Below the pieces are notes generated by a model. The model saw only the letters and a program-made list of their open reading frames with translations. It ran no database searches and had not been told where the DNA came from. 64,000 nt of DNA from Rapidithrix thailandica (GTDB lineage Bacteria; Bacteroidota; Bacteroidia; Cytophagales; Flammeovirgaceae): NCBI RefSeq assembly GCF_039710355.1, contig NZ_JBDKWZ010000002.1:186001-250000 (forward strand), written 5' to 3'. Shown here piece by piece: positions 42,521 through 51,491 of the stretch; within the stretch, counting starts at the first letter, position 1, and each line of letters starts with the position of its first letter. Both the position numbers and the translations under genes were made by a program.

Positions 42521-44014
42521 ATGAAAATGAATACGATCGACTGGATGAAGAAATGGGCGGAGTATACGCCCGAAAAAGTCGCGCTGGAAGAGTATGAATC
42601 CGGCCGGCAAATTACTTACCGGGAACTGCACTGTTGCGCCAGTCACTTGGCAAGTGATTTTCAACAAAGAGGAATCCGGAAAGGAGACCGGGTGATGTTA
42701 TTGGCAGAACCTTGTATTGAAAATGCTATTCTCTTGTCTGTGGCTCAGAAGACAGGTATTATTCTGGTACCGGTGAGTTATCGCCTTTCTCCCCCCGAAA
42801 TTCAATACCTCATCGAACATAGTGAACCTTCCTTGATTCTCGCCGAACAAAAATTTATCCGGCAAATAGAAGCTTGTCGATTGACCGAACATACCTCGTT
42901 GAGGTCATTGGAAGACGTAAGGGAATTTTGCGAAAGCAAAAAGCACTTTTCTATTGAAAGGATTTCCAACGAGGTTATAAAGGAAGAAGATCCACTTTTT
43001 ATCTTATACACTTCCGGCACCACCGGATTTCCCAAAGGGGCTATTTACACCCATAAAATGCTGTTTTGGAATAGTATCAATACTTCCATCAGTTTGGATT
43101 TAAGTCCGGAAGATACCACAGTGAGTTGTATGCCGGTATTTCATACAGGAGGTTGGAATGTATTGCTAACACCTTTACTACATCGTGGTGGTAAAGTATA
43201 TTTATTGAAAAAGTTCGAAGCAGATACCATTCTACGTTTGATTGATGAAAAAAGACTGGACTTGTTTTTTGGGGTTCCTACCATGTTGAAAATGATGATG
43301 GAAAGCCCGGAGTTTGCTTCAACAGAACTTTTCAGTATCCGTTATTTTGTAGTCGGTGGGGAAGCGTTGCCCCTGCACGTGATCAATGCCTGGCATCTCA
43401 AAGGTATTCGTATCCGGCAAGGCTACGGCTTGACAGAGGTAGGTCCGAACCTCACCTCCCTTCATCAAAAAGATGCCATTCGCAAACTAGGCTCTATTGG
43501 CCGGCCTAATTTTTATGTCGAAACCAAAATCATCACCGAAACAGGCCAGGAAGCCAACATCAACACCGTAGGCGAGCTTTGTTTGCGCGGACCGATGGTT
43601 ACCCCGGGATATTGGAAAAACCCTGAGGCCACCCGAAAAGCCATTGTGCAAGAATGGTTTCATACAGGAGATTTGGTGAAGCAAGATGAGGAAGGTTACC
43701 TTTATGTAGTGGATCGCAAAAAGAATATGTTTATTTCCGGAGGGGAAAATGTCTATCCCGTGGAAGTGGAGCGCGTATTGATGCAATTCGAGCATGTTGC
43801 GGAAGCCGCTGTCATTGGGATAGCACACGAAAAGTGGGGTGAAGTAGGTAAAGCCTTTGTAGTACCCAAAAAGTACCAGGAGATAGATATGGAGGCCTTA
43901 AAAGAGTTTTGTTTGCAAAACCTGGCGAAGTTCAAAGTTCCCAAATATTTTACCTTTATAGAAGCTTTGCCTAAAACGGAAAGTGGTAAGATTAACCGGA
44001 AAGGCTTGTTATAA
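42521..44014 (+). CDS. Acyl-CoA synthetase (AMP-forming)
   Basis: 497 residues of the ANL superfamily. Motifs in order: ILYTSGTTGFPKGAIYTH (phosphate loop), VSCMPVFHTGGWNVLLTPLL, RQGYGLTEVGPN, YWKNPEATRKAI, GDLVKQDEEGYLYVVDRKKNMFISGGENVYPVEVE and PKTESGKINRKGL with the catalytic Lys near the end. It activates a carboxylate as an acyl-AMP and then an acyl-CoA. The sequence resembles medium-chain or aromatic acid ligases, but the specificity is not readable. It probably acts on the acid imported by the symporter upstream. Confidence 0.92.
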   Translation: MKMNTIDWMKKWAEYTPEKVALEEYESGRQITYRELHCCASHLASDFQQRGIRKGDRVMLLAEPCIENAILLSVAQKTGIILVPVSYRLSPPEIQYLIEHSEPSLILAEQKFIRQIEACRLTEHTSLRSLEDVREFCESKKHFSIERISNEVIKEEDPLFILYTSGTTGFPKGAIYTHKMLFWNSINTSISLDLSPEDTTVSCMPVFHTGGWNVLLTPLLHRGGKVYLLKKFEADTILRLIDEKRLDLFFGVPTMLKMMMESPEFASTELFSIRYFVVGGEALPLHVINAWHLKGIRIRQGYGLTEVGPNLTSLHQKDAIRKLGSIGRPNFYVETKIITETGQEANINTVGELCLRGPMVTPGYWKNPEATRKAIVQEWFHTGDLVKQDEEGYLYVVDRKKNMFISGGENVYPVEVERVLMQFEHVAEAAVIGIAHEKWGEVGKAFVVPKKYQEIDMEALKEFCLQNLAKFKVPKYFTFIEALPKTESGKINRKGLL

Positions 44015-44078
44015 AGTTTTGCCATGGACTTGCAGAATGCACGTTAATTTTTATGAATCCTCTTTTCTATTCTACTTT

Positions 44079-45026
44079 ATGAAAATACAACTTTTTCTCA
44101 TCTCACTTTTCTTTATCACAATGCCAAGCCTTGCCCAAGATTCGGAAAATCTTTTTATCAAAGATATAATAGCTCCTTACCCTTACCCGGAAAAGTATAT
44201 ACAACTTGCCGATAGCATAGAGGTGGCTTACCTGGACGAAGGACAAGGAAAGCAAACGCTGCTATTTATCCACGGTTTGGCCAGCTATATGACCGCTTGG
44301 GAGAAAACCTTAGGCGAGCTGTCTCAGAATTACCGTTGTGTGGCGGTTGATTTACCGGGATACGGACGATCGAGTAAAGGGCATTACCCCTCTACCATGA
44401 GCTTTTACGCGGAAATTATTTCCAGCTTGATCCACCGGTTGAAATTGAAGAACGTGACGCTGGTGGGGCATTCTATGGGAGGACAAATAGCTGTGACGGC
44501 GGCCCTGAAATTTCCGGAAGAGGTTGACGCATTGATCTTATTGGCCCCGGCAGGGTTTGAAACCTTTACAGAAGAAGACCGGAAAGCCATTACTGCATTT
44601 TATACGATAGAAAGTATGCAAAAGGCAACGGAAGATCAAGTACGAACGAACTATCGGTATAATTTTTATAAGATGCCCGCTTCGACAGAAGCACTGATAC
44701 AAGAACGGGTAAAGATGGCCCGGGCAGATGACTTTTCCTTGTATTGTCAATCAGTAGTGAAAGGAGTGCAAGGCATGCTTTCCGAACCCGTTTTTCACCG
44801 TTTAAAAGAAGTAGAACAAAAAACATTGGTGCTTTACGGAACAAATGATTTCTTGATTCCCAATAAGTTGCTACACCCCGGCTTAAGTACTACTTCGGTT
44901 GGGAAAACCGGAGCCGGAGAAATTCAAGATTGCCATTTGGAATTTATCCGGGAATGTGGTCACTTTATGCAATTGGAAAAACCCAAAGAAGTCCTCCGGC
45001 TGATACAGGACTTTTTGAAACAATAA
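44079..45026 (+). CDS. Exported alpha/beta hydrolase
   Basis: Start set at ATG 44079, which gives the signal peptide MKIQLFLISLFFITMPSLAQ; the longer frame would overlap the CoA ligase. 315 residues. FIHGLASYMTAWE forms the oxyanion region, the nucleophile is Ser132 in VGHSMGGQ, the acid is in YGTNDFLIP and the base in ECGHFMQLE. It should hydrolyse an ester or lactone in the periplasm and release the acid that the symporter and CoA ligase then handle. That chain is inferred from gene order. Confidence 0.85.
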   Translation: MKIQLFLISLFFITMPSLAQDSENLFIKDIIAPYPYPEKYIQLADSIEVAYLDEGQGKQTLLFIHGLASYMTAWEKTLGELSQNYRCVAVDLPGYGRSSKGHYPSTMSFYAEIISSLIHRLKLKNVTLVGHSMGGQIAVTAALKFPEEVDALILLAPAGFETFTEEDRKAITAFYTIESMQKATEDQVRTNYRYNFYKMPASTEALIQERVKMARADDFSLYCQSVVKGVQGMLSEPVFHRLKEVEQKTLVLYGTNDFLIPNKLLHPGLSTTSVGKTGAGEIQDCHLEFIRECGHFMQLEKPKEVLRLIQDFLKQ

Positions 45027-45045
45027 AATATTCGCAAAGCGCCTC

Positions 45046-45080
45046 AAAACCTTCCAGGTTTCCGAAACCTGGAAGGTTTT
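45046..45080. repeat. Dispersed hairpin repeat, copy 7 of 8 (CTTCCAGG type)
   Basis: A perfect 17-bp stem with a one-base centre and five T after it. It closes the fabG-to-hydrolase cluster. Confidence 0.9.
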
Positions 45081-45110
45081 TGCCGTAGGATTTGATCAGA
45101 AAAACAGAAA

Positions 45111-46547
45111 ATGAAAGAAAAGTTAAAAAAATTCAAAGAATTTGCTACGGATATACTTCCTCATGAAGCCAGGTATTTGTGCAGTATTCAACAATTTGAA
45201 GACGATGAGAAACTGGAAATCCTGCATACCATCCAATACAATTGCAATCACATCAACCAACCGTGCCCCTTTAACACTACAATAGATAAACGGAAGTACT
45301 CCAACTTGAAAAATTGGATCCATAAAAAACTGGATGAAATCAATGTAGACCGGCATTTTGAATGGATCAATGAAATGGACCGCAGGGTGATGACGGATAC
45401 ATTGAGGCCGGAAGACGAACGTCAACTTTTTAGGATGCTTAAAAGCTATCCCCGCTCTCAGTTTTACTTTATGAAATTTTATGAACTGGCAGTCAACCTT
45501 CGTCAGTTTTTGTTGATACGGCTAAGGTATAAAGAACACGAAGCAGTGCATCAGTTTGTGGAAAATCACCGGGAAGCCTATTTGAAATCAAAGGAAATCA
45601 ATGAGAAGATGCACAAGGCCTCTATTGATATCATTAATAAATACTCTTTAAACAATACGGAATCAAAACATTGGGAAAAGTGGCTATTGGAGGTCTTTTA
45701 TAACGAAGGTCTCGATGGCCTAAACCGTTACTTCGCTGCCGTAAGGCTTACTTTTGTGTACTTCAATTACCGCGAGTACGACAAAATCAATCAGTTAAAC
45801 ACTACCTTAGACCAACTATTGAGTCAAGGGGTCTTTTATACCCGCAGAATTCTTTTGAATCACTATGCCAATTGCCTGTTACTGCATTCCAAGCTTGACA
45901 TTCTGCAACAAGCCGAGGAGTACGGTTATCTTTCGATCAAACAGAAAAACGAAGACCATCTCAAGTACTTGAATAATTATAGTGCGATCTTATTACGACA
46001 AGGCAAAATAGACAAAGCTCTCCATTTGATGAGGCAAGCCATGCCTGAAATGCGCAATACGAACAATTTTCATAACAAGATTGGTTTTGCCGCATTTTAT
46101 ATGAAATGTTTATGCCTGAATGAACAAGCAGCTGATGCAGAGCGGTTTGGTACTAGTTTTTTGCGTATTTACAAACAAGAAGTCTTGGAACAACGCTGGC
46201 ATGTGTTCTTTGTATCGTACCTGCAAGCAATGATTAAACAGGAAAAGTTTGCCGAGGTGCTGAAAACTATACGGAAATACAATATCCTTGAAAAAGACCA
46301 AATATTTCAATCCAGCGTGATTTATCTACCCACAATTGTCTGGTATGAAGCTTTGGCCCAATACATGGAGGGAAAAATCAATGCGGAAACCCTTGTGCAA
46401 ACCCTTACTGAAAACAGCAGCCAGTACATTACGAACCCACATAAAGCCAGCTTGTTGAAAAAACTTATTGATGAGCTTTCGGCTTATGTCCCCACCATTA
46501 GTCGTACGGTTAAGTCAAACCTTATACAAAAAGAGTTAATTACTTGA
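45111..46547 (+). CDS. Large helical-repeat protein of unknown function
   Basis: 478 residues, soluble, without a signal peptide. The second half (about 200-440) has repeating helix pairs like TPR (YFAAVRLTFVYFNYREYDKI, LKYLNNYSAILLRQGKIDKA, VSYLQAMIKQEKFAEVLKTI). The N-terminal 100 residues are charged and include three Cys. I do not recognise a named family. It lies between a palindromic repeat and the TonB receptor gene and appears to be a single-gene unit; the 222 bases after it show no clear signal. Confidence 0.65.
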   Translation: MKEKLKKFKEFATDILPHEARYLCSIQQFEDDEKLEILHTIQYNCNHINQPCPFNTTIDKRKYSNLKNWIHKKLDEINVDRHFEWINEMDRRVMTDTLRPEDERQLFRMLKSYPRSQFYFMKFYELAVNLRQFLLIRLRYKEHEAVHQFVENHREAYLKSKEINEKMHKASIDIINKYSLNNTESKHWEKWLLEVFYNEGLDGLNRYFAAVRLTFVYFNYREYDKINQLNTTLDQLLSQGVFYTRRILLNHYANCLLLHSKLDILQQAEEYGYLSIKQKNEDHLKYLNNYSAILLRQGKIDKALHLMRQAMPEMRNTNNFHNKIGFAAFYMKCLCLNEQAADAERFGTSFLRIYKQEVLEQRWHVFFVSYLQAMIKQEKFAEVLKTIRKYNILEKDQIFQSSVIYLPTIVWYEALAQYMEGKINAETLVQTLTENSSQYITNPHKASLLKKLIDELSAYVPTISRTVKSNLIQKELIT

Positions 46548-46769
46548 AATACAGAAGTATATACTTGCTATACACATGAATCCCTTCATAAGTCAACCCA
46601 GGTAATTTTACAAGCCTTTATTTCTTCGAAAAGAATTCTGACTAAGTTTAATTAAGCGGAATTAGTACAGGGATAATCACCTCTCCTTTTCAAGGGTCTT
46701 TACTCTTGACCTCTCTGTATTTTTCTGTTTCACTACAATGATTTATGATCACTAATTAAAATATGAACT

Positions 46770-49250
46770 ATGAAAAAAATAATTACCTTCTTTTGGTTTT
46801 TGTGGCTGAGTTGCAGCTTGGCGTGGGCACAACAAAGCGGAAGTATACAAGGCAAAATTGTAGATGAGGCTGGAGAAGCATTGATCGGGGCTACGGTTAT
46901 TATCCAAGGAACATCCAAAGGTGCTGCCAGCGATGCGGACGGAAATTTTATATTGAAAAACCTGGAAAATGGAACCTATACACTTTTGGTCAGCTATGTA
47001 GGGTATTCCACTCAAACCATATCAGCAAAAGTGACAGGCGGGGAAACCTCTGTAGGAAATATTACCCTGAGTGGAGAAACCCGTTTGGACCAGGTGGTTA
47101 TATCAGGCTCTTTAAAAAGTGAAAAAATCACCCAATCGCCCGCTACCATTCAGGTCATAACCCATGATGATATTGAAGAAATCGCCACGTTTAACCCCGG
47201 GGAATTACTCAGCCGGGTAAAAGGAGTGGATTTTATCCGTTCCGGTGTGGTAGGAACAGGTGTCAATATCCGGGGATTCAACAGCAACTTTAACTCCAAA
47301 AACCTTCAGATTAACGATGGACGATTGGCAACGTTGATTGCCACAGGTTTGCCCTTTGGTCCTTTGACCACTCAAATCAAAGAGGATATAGAGCGGGTTG
47401 AGGTAGTCTTGGGACCAAACTCAGCTCTGTACGGTCCTAATGCGCATAACGGTCTGGTTTATACCCTTACGAAAGATCCCCGTACATCGGAAGGAACGAC
47501 CTTGGCATTGGGGGCCGGTAATCAAAGTATGCTAACAGCCAGGCTACGACATGCGCAAGTGTTGAGTGATAAATTTGCCTTTAAAGTTTCGGGGGAGTAT
47601 ACCCGGGGGGAAGAGTTTGAATATGTGGATTCGGTGTATATTGACCGTTTGGATGAGAATGGGAACCTGGGAAGTGATGGGGTGGTAGAGGCTTACGAAG
47701 AATTGGAACTGGACCGGGACTTTGAATTCCTCAGAGGGGAAGCTGCATTGTATTACAGTGTCAACGATGAGTCGGACCTGGTTTTGTCCTACGGGGGAAG
47801 TAATAGTACTTACCTGGCGCCTACCAATGTAGGTCGTAACCAAATTATTGACTGGAAAGTTAATCACTTGCATTTGAAATACACTTCCCCCAGGTTTTTT
47901 GCCCAAGTATACAGAACCTGGAGTAAAACAGACGATACCTATTCCATTGACGAACGAACCAAACAATATTACCGGGGCTTGGATGCCGGCCTGTCCGATG
48001 AGGTGGCTAGAGGAGAACAATCGTATGCCAGTAAAGCCAAGTTTGTAGACGACAGCCGAAGATGGAATGCCGAAGCCCAGTATAATAATACCTTTGGTGG
48101 ATTTGATGTGGTAGTAGGTGCTCAGTGGCAAAAGGACTTAGCCAACAGTAAAGGATCCTACTTATTGGATGGGGAAGGGAAAGAGGATATCGAAATAGAC
48201 CAGTTCGGTGCATACGGACAGGTGCAGAAGAAATTCGGTAATTCAGGGTTTAAAGCTATAGCCGCTTTCCGGGCCGATAATCATGAAATATACGACTTTA
48301 ACTTTGTTCCTAAAGTAGGACTCTTAAAAATAGGAAAACAAGGAACCTGGCGCCTTACATACGGACAAGGGATTGCTTCGCCTACCATTATGAACATGTT
48401 CGGTGATTTATTTTCCGGCTTAATTTTGGGGAACAGTGAGGGCTTTACCTTGGAAGACGGGACCGTGATTGAAAAACAAAAAGTAGAAAAAATTCAAACC
48501 TTTGAATTGGGCTACAAAGGTCAGCCTGTCACCAACAAGCTTTATATTGATGCCAACGTGTATTACAATATCTCTACGGATTTCCTAAGCCCTGTAACCG
48601 TAATCGGAAAAGCTGTAAAACGTGGGAATACCCCTATAGAAGAGGTGCAAAGCGGGTATGCTGCCTTGGGAGGCTTAGTGGCAACGTATGTCAACTTTGG
48701 GAAAGTCAATACCTATGGTTTGGATTTGGGCGTAAATTATTACTTCAATGATGAAATCAGTGCTACGTTGAATTACTCTTATTTTGATTATGCGGTAGAC
48801 GAAGACAATTTGGAAGAAAATGATTTTAACAAAGACGGGGTGGTAAACAAGCTGGATGTATTAGTCAACTCCCCAACACATAAAGCAAGCTTAGGGTTAA
48901 ATTACCGGGGCAAGAAGTTTTTTGGAAATGTATTTACCCGCTGGGTACAAGCGTATGATTATTTTTCCAGTTTCCAGATTGCTGCGAAAACACAAGACCT
49001 TGTCTACCGGGGGGTGCCTGTAGTAGAAAATGCCCGTAGCAAAGATGCTTTCAATTATGGACCATTGGGAGGTTTTGTCAATGTAGATATCGGAGCCGGT
49101 TACCGGATTAATTCTCTATTAACGGTTTCCGGTCAAGTGTCTAACCTTTTCGACTCCGAAATGCGGGAATTTACTGCTTCGCCGTTTATAGGCCGCTTAT
49201 ATTCTATGGAATTAAAACTTAAAGTTCCGGCTATTGGAAGTAAGAAATAG
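46770..49250 (+). CDS. TonB-dependent outer-membrane receptor
   Basis: 826 residues: signal peptide (MKKIITFFWFLWLSCSLAWA), a carboxypeptidase-regulatory-like domain (about 25-105; GSIQGKIVDEAGEALIGATV, GTSKGAASDADGNFILKNL), a plug (about 110-220; NIRGFNSNFNSKNLQINDGR, IERVEVVLGPNSALYGPNAHNG) and a 22-strand barrel ending in LYSMELKLKVPAIGSKK. There is no susD next to it, so it is not a SusC pair but a stand-alone receptor, as for siderophores, cobalamin or small metabolites. An AraC regulator gene follows, which suggests regulated uptake. The ligand is unknown. Confidence 0.92.
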   Translation: MKKIITFFWFLWLSCSLAWAQQSGSIQGKIVDEAGEALIGATVIIQGTSKGAASDADGNFILKNLENGTYTLLVSYVGYSTQTISAKVTGGETSVGNITLSGETRLDQVVISGSLKSEKITQSPATIQVITHDDIEEIATFNPGELLSRVKGVDFIRSGVVGTGVNIRGFNSNFNSKNLQINDGRLATLIATGLPFGPLTTQIKEDIERVEVVLGPNSALYGPNAHNGLVYTLTKDPRTSEGTTLALGAGNQSMLTARLRHAQVLSDKFAFKVSGEYTRGEEFEYVDSVYIDRLDENGNLGSDGVVEAYEELELDRDFEFLRGEAALYYSVNDESDLVLSYGGSNSTYLAPTNVGRNQIIDWKVNHLHLKYTSPRFFAQVYRTWSKTDDTYSIDERTKQYYRGLDAGLSDEVARGEQSYASKAKFVDDSRRWNAEAQYNNTFGGFDVVVGAQWQKDLANSKGSYLLDGEGKEDIEIDQFGAYGQVQKKFGNSGFKAIAAFRADNHEIYDFNFVPKVGLLKIGKQGTWRLTYGQGIASPTIMNMFGDLFSGLILGNSEGFTLEDGTVIEKQKVEKIQTFELGYKGQPVTNKLYIDANVYYNISTDFLSPVTVIGKAVKRGNTPIEEVQSGYAALGGLVATYVNFGKVNTYGLDLGVNYYFNDEISATLNYSYFDYAVDEDNLEENDFNKDGVVNKLDVLVNSPTHKASLGLNYRGKKFFGNVFTRWVQAYDYFSSFQIAAKTQDLVYRGVPVVENARSKDAFNYGPLGGFVNVDIGAGYRINSLLTVSGQVSNLFDSEMREFTASPFIGRLYSMELKLKVPAIGSKK

Positions 49251-49277
49251 ACAGAACATTACTTAAAAGAGATGCTG

Positions 49278-49308
49278 AGACGCCAGGAATACCTTGGCGT
49301 CTTTTTTT
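49278..49308 (+). terminator. Terminator after the TonB receptor gene
   Basis: AGACGCCA and TGGCGTCT form the stem, followed by seven T. Confidence 0.88.
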
Positions 49309-49355
49309 ATTTCCTTTAATTGGGAGTAATTTTGACCTGCATCAACCTTCTGTTT

Positions 49356-50126
49356 ATGAAAGGGATTAAGTTATATCATACTCCTTGTACTGAATTACAA
49401 AATGCCATAGAATACATTTGGTATCAAGAAAAGGAAGAAGCTTGTCAAGCGTTAATCCTTCCTTCTCTTCATTCCGAAATCATTTTTAACCTAGGAAGTA
49501 GCTATAAATTAATGAGTACCGGAGGAAAGAAATTTAACTACCTGCCAGAGGGTAATATCAATGGCATCAACTCTTGCCCCACCTTTAAAATATGGAAGCA
49601 TCAACACCGCTCCTTAGGCATCCGGTTTAAGCCTTGGGGCTTACATCAATTGTTTGGTTGGAATGCTATGGCCTTTTACAGCGATATTAACCTTATGACG
49701 AATTTCTTCAAAGACCTTACTTTTACCCAAGAGTTACCATTGCCCGGTAATCGTCCCGAAGATAAATTTTCCATCATAGAGGCATTCTTATTACAATATG
49801 CTTGTTTTAAACCTCTTCCGGAAGATTTATTTCATTTTAAAGAAGATATGACGGAAGCCGGTTCTATCAAAAAATACCTGACGGAGAAAAAGAAATCTCA
49901 TAATGCCTTTTCTACACGCTTTAAAAAAGTGATGGGGATCAGTCCGAAGCAGTACTTGATCATTGATGGTATTAATAAAAGCATTGAGGATATACGGTCC
50001 CACCCGGAAAAGTCTCTGACCGAAATTACCTACCAAAACAGCTTTTACGACCAGGCGCATTTTATTAAAATTTTCACTCAATATACAGGAATGAGTCCTT
50101 TGCAGTTTAAGAAAGCTAATATTTGA
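49356..50126 (+). CDS. AraC-family transcriptional regulator
   Basis: 256 residues from ATG 49356 (MKGIKLYHTP), preferred to the upstream in-frame start, which lies in the terminator region. The N-terminal half (SLHSEIIFNLG, SLGIRFKPWGLHQLFGW) is the sensor domain seen in Bacteroidota AraC proteins. The C-terminal 100 residues carry two helix-turn-helix units (MGISPKQYLIIDGINKSIED, then FYDQAHFIKIFTQYTGMSPLQFKK). It probably controls the flanking TonB receptor or hydrolase gene. The effector is unknown. Confidence 0.85.
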   Translation: MKGIKLYHTPCTELQNAIEYIWYQEKEEACQALILPSLHSEIIFNLGSSYKLMSTGGKKFNYLPEGNINGINSCPTFKIWKHQHRSLGIRFKPWGLHQLFGWNAMAFYSDINLMTNFFKDLTFTQELPLPGNRPEDKFSIIEAFLLQYACFKPLPEDLFHFKEDMTEAGSIKKYLTEKKKSHNAFSTRFKKVMGISPKQYLIIDGINKSIEDIRSHPEKSLTEITYQNSFYDQAHFIKIFTQYTGMSPLQFKKANI

Positions 50127-50201
50127 ACCGGGTGGTGATTTTTTACAATTTTCTGTTTTCAGTTTCTATGACTTTTGCCTGAACAAACAAAATGATTAGA
50201 G

Positions 50202-51215
50202 ATGAAAACAGCTAAAAACTTTCGACTGCCCAATTTTAAACTTCAAAACGGACAAGTAGTACCTGAGCTTAACTTAGTATATCAGACCTATGGCAGATTG
50301 AATGCCGCAAAAGACAATGTAATTGTATACCCGACCTGGTTTGCCGGTCAACACCCGGACAATGAGTGGCTGATTGGCAAAGGAAAAGCATTGGACCCGG
50401 AAAAGTATTTTATCATTATCCCCAATATGTTTGGCAATGGTTTGTCCTCTTCTCCCAGCAATATGAGAGGTGATTTGCGTGGTGCCCGTTTTCCGGAAAT
50501 TACCATCTATGACAACGTCATTGCACAGTACCGGCTCGTTACCGAGCAATTTGGTATTTCAAAAATAAAGCTCATTACAGGTTGGTCATTGGCAGCCATG
50601 CAAACCTTCCATTGGGCGGTCGCATTTCCTGCGATGATAGAAAAAATTGCGCCTTTTGGCGGGGCTTCTCATGGTCCGGCTCAATTTAAAATAATCTATA
50701 ATGCCGTCAAGAATGCATTAAAAACAGACTGCGAATGGAACGAAGGAGAATATAAACAAAACCCTGAAAAAGGGTTGCGGGCTATGGCTCAAACGTATTG
50801 CCCTTGGGGGTATTCTTTCGCATTCTTCCATGAAAAACTTTACCTGAAAGATCCGGAAATATCTTCTGTGGAGGACTTTGTAGAGAAAAACTGGGAAAAG
50901 GCCTTTCTACAGCTCGATGCCAACGATTTGCTTGCTATGTTGGAAACCGGACAAAAGGGAAATGTTGGAAACTTGGCACCTTTTAAGGGGGATCACTTAA
51001 AAGCTTTGAAAAGTATTAAAGCTCAAACATTGATAATGTCCGGAAGCATGGACTTACTTTTTCCTAAAGAAGTAAATGAAGAAGAAGCGCAATACATTTC
51101 CGGTGCGAAAATGGTCGTGGTTGATTCGAAGGCAGGTCATGAGTTTGGTATCGGATTTCATGAACAAGAGAATATTTTCATTGACCAACAACTCAAGGCT
51201 TTTTTAGCGAAATAA
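50202..51215 (+). CDS. MetX-like alpha/beta hydrolase (homoserine O-acetyltransferase family)
   Basis: 337 residues. The order LVYQTYGRLNAAKDNVIVYP, IPNMFGNGLSSSPSN, TGWSLAAMQTFHWAVAFP (nucleophile Ser), SGSMDLLFPKE (acid) and KAGHEFGIG (base) follows the MetX family. The usual GGSMGGMQ elbow is GWSLAAMQ here, so acyl-CoA binding may differ and the protein may be a hydrolase, not an acetyltransferase. It follows the AraC gene by about 75 bases and is not near methionine genes. Confidence 0.8.
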   Translation: MKTAKNFRLPNFKLQNGQVVPELNLVYQTYGRLNAAKDNVIVYPTWFAGQHPDNEWLIGKGKALDPEKYFIIIPNMFGNGLSSSPSNMRGDLRGARFPEITIYDNVIAQYRLVTEQFGISKIKLITGWSLAAMQTFHWAVAFPAMIEKIAPFGGASHGPAQFKIIYNAVKNALKTDCEWNEGEYKQNPEKGLRAMAQTYCPWGYSFAFFHEKLYLKDPEISSVEDFVEKNWEKAFLQLDANDLLAMLETGQKGNVGNLAPFKGDHLKALKSIKAQTLIMSGSMDLLFPKEVNEEEAQYISGAKMVVVDSKAGHEFGIGFHEQENIFIDQQLKAFLAK

Positions 51216-51243
51216 ACTTTCCCGCCATCGATAATTCCCTTAC

Positions 51244-51279
51244 GGTAAGGCTCACCCAGTAGTGTGCCTTACCTTTTTA
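51244..51279 (+). terminator. Terminator after the MetX-like gene
   Basis: GGTAAGGC pairs with GCCTTACC across 14 bases and is followed by TTTTTA. Confidence 0.8.
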
Positions 51280-51323
51280 TTTCAATAAAAACTGTTGATT
51301 ATAATACACTTTTTTACTGATAA

Positions 51324-51357
51324 ACCTTTACAAAGGTCTTAATAAGAAGTACCTTTA
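51324..51357 (+). promoter_or_regulatory. Possible sulfatase promoter with small palindrome
   Basis: ACCTTTACAAAGGT (51324-51337) is a palindrome around the place of a -33 box; TACCTTTA (51350-51357) follows at about 19 bases and resembles the -7 box. Weak support. Confidence 0.35.
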
Positions 51358-51491
51358 AAATATTTAAAAAAGTGAATTTAAAGGCTGTTGTATTGATTAC
51401 TCACTCCTGAAAAACAGTCCTCTGCTTCGGATATACCCGTTTTCGGAAACCTGAAAGATCCACATTGTTCATTTTAAACTGACCCGTTATT

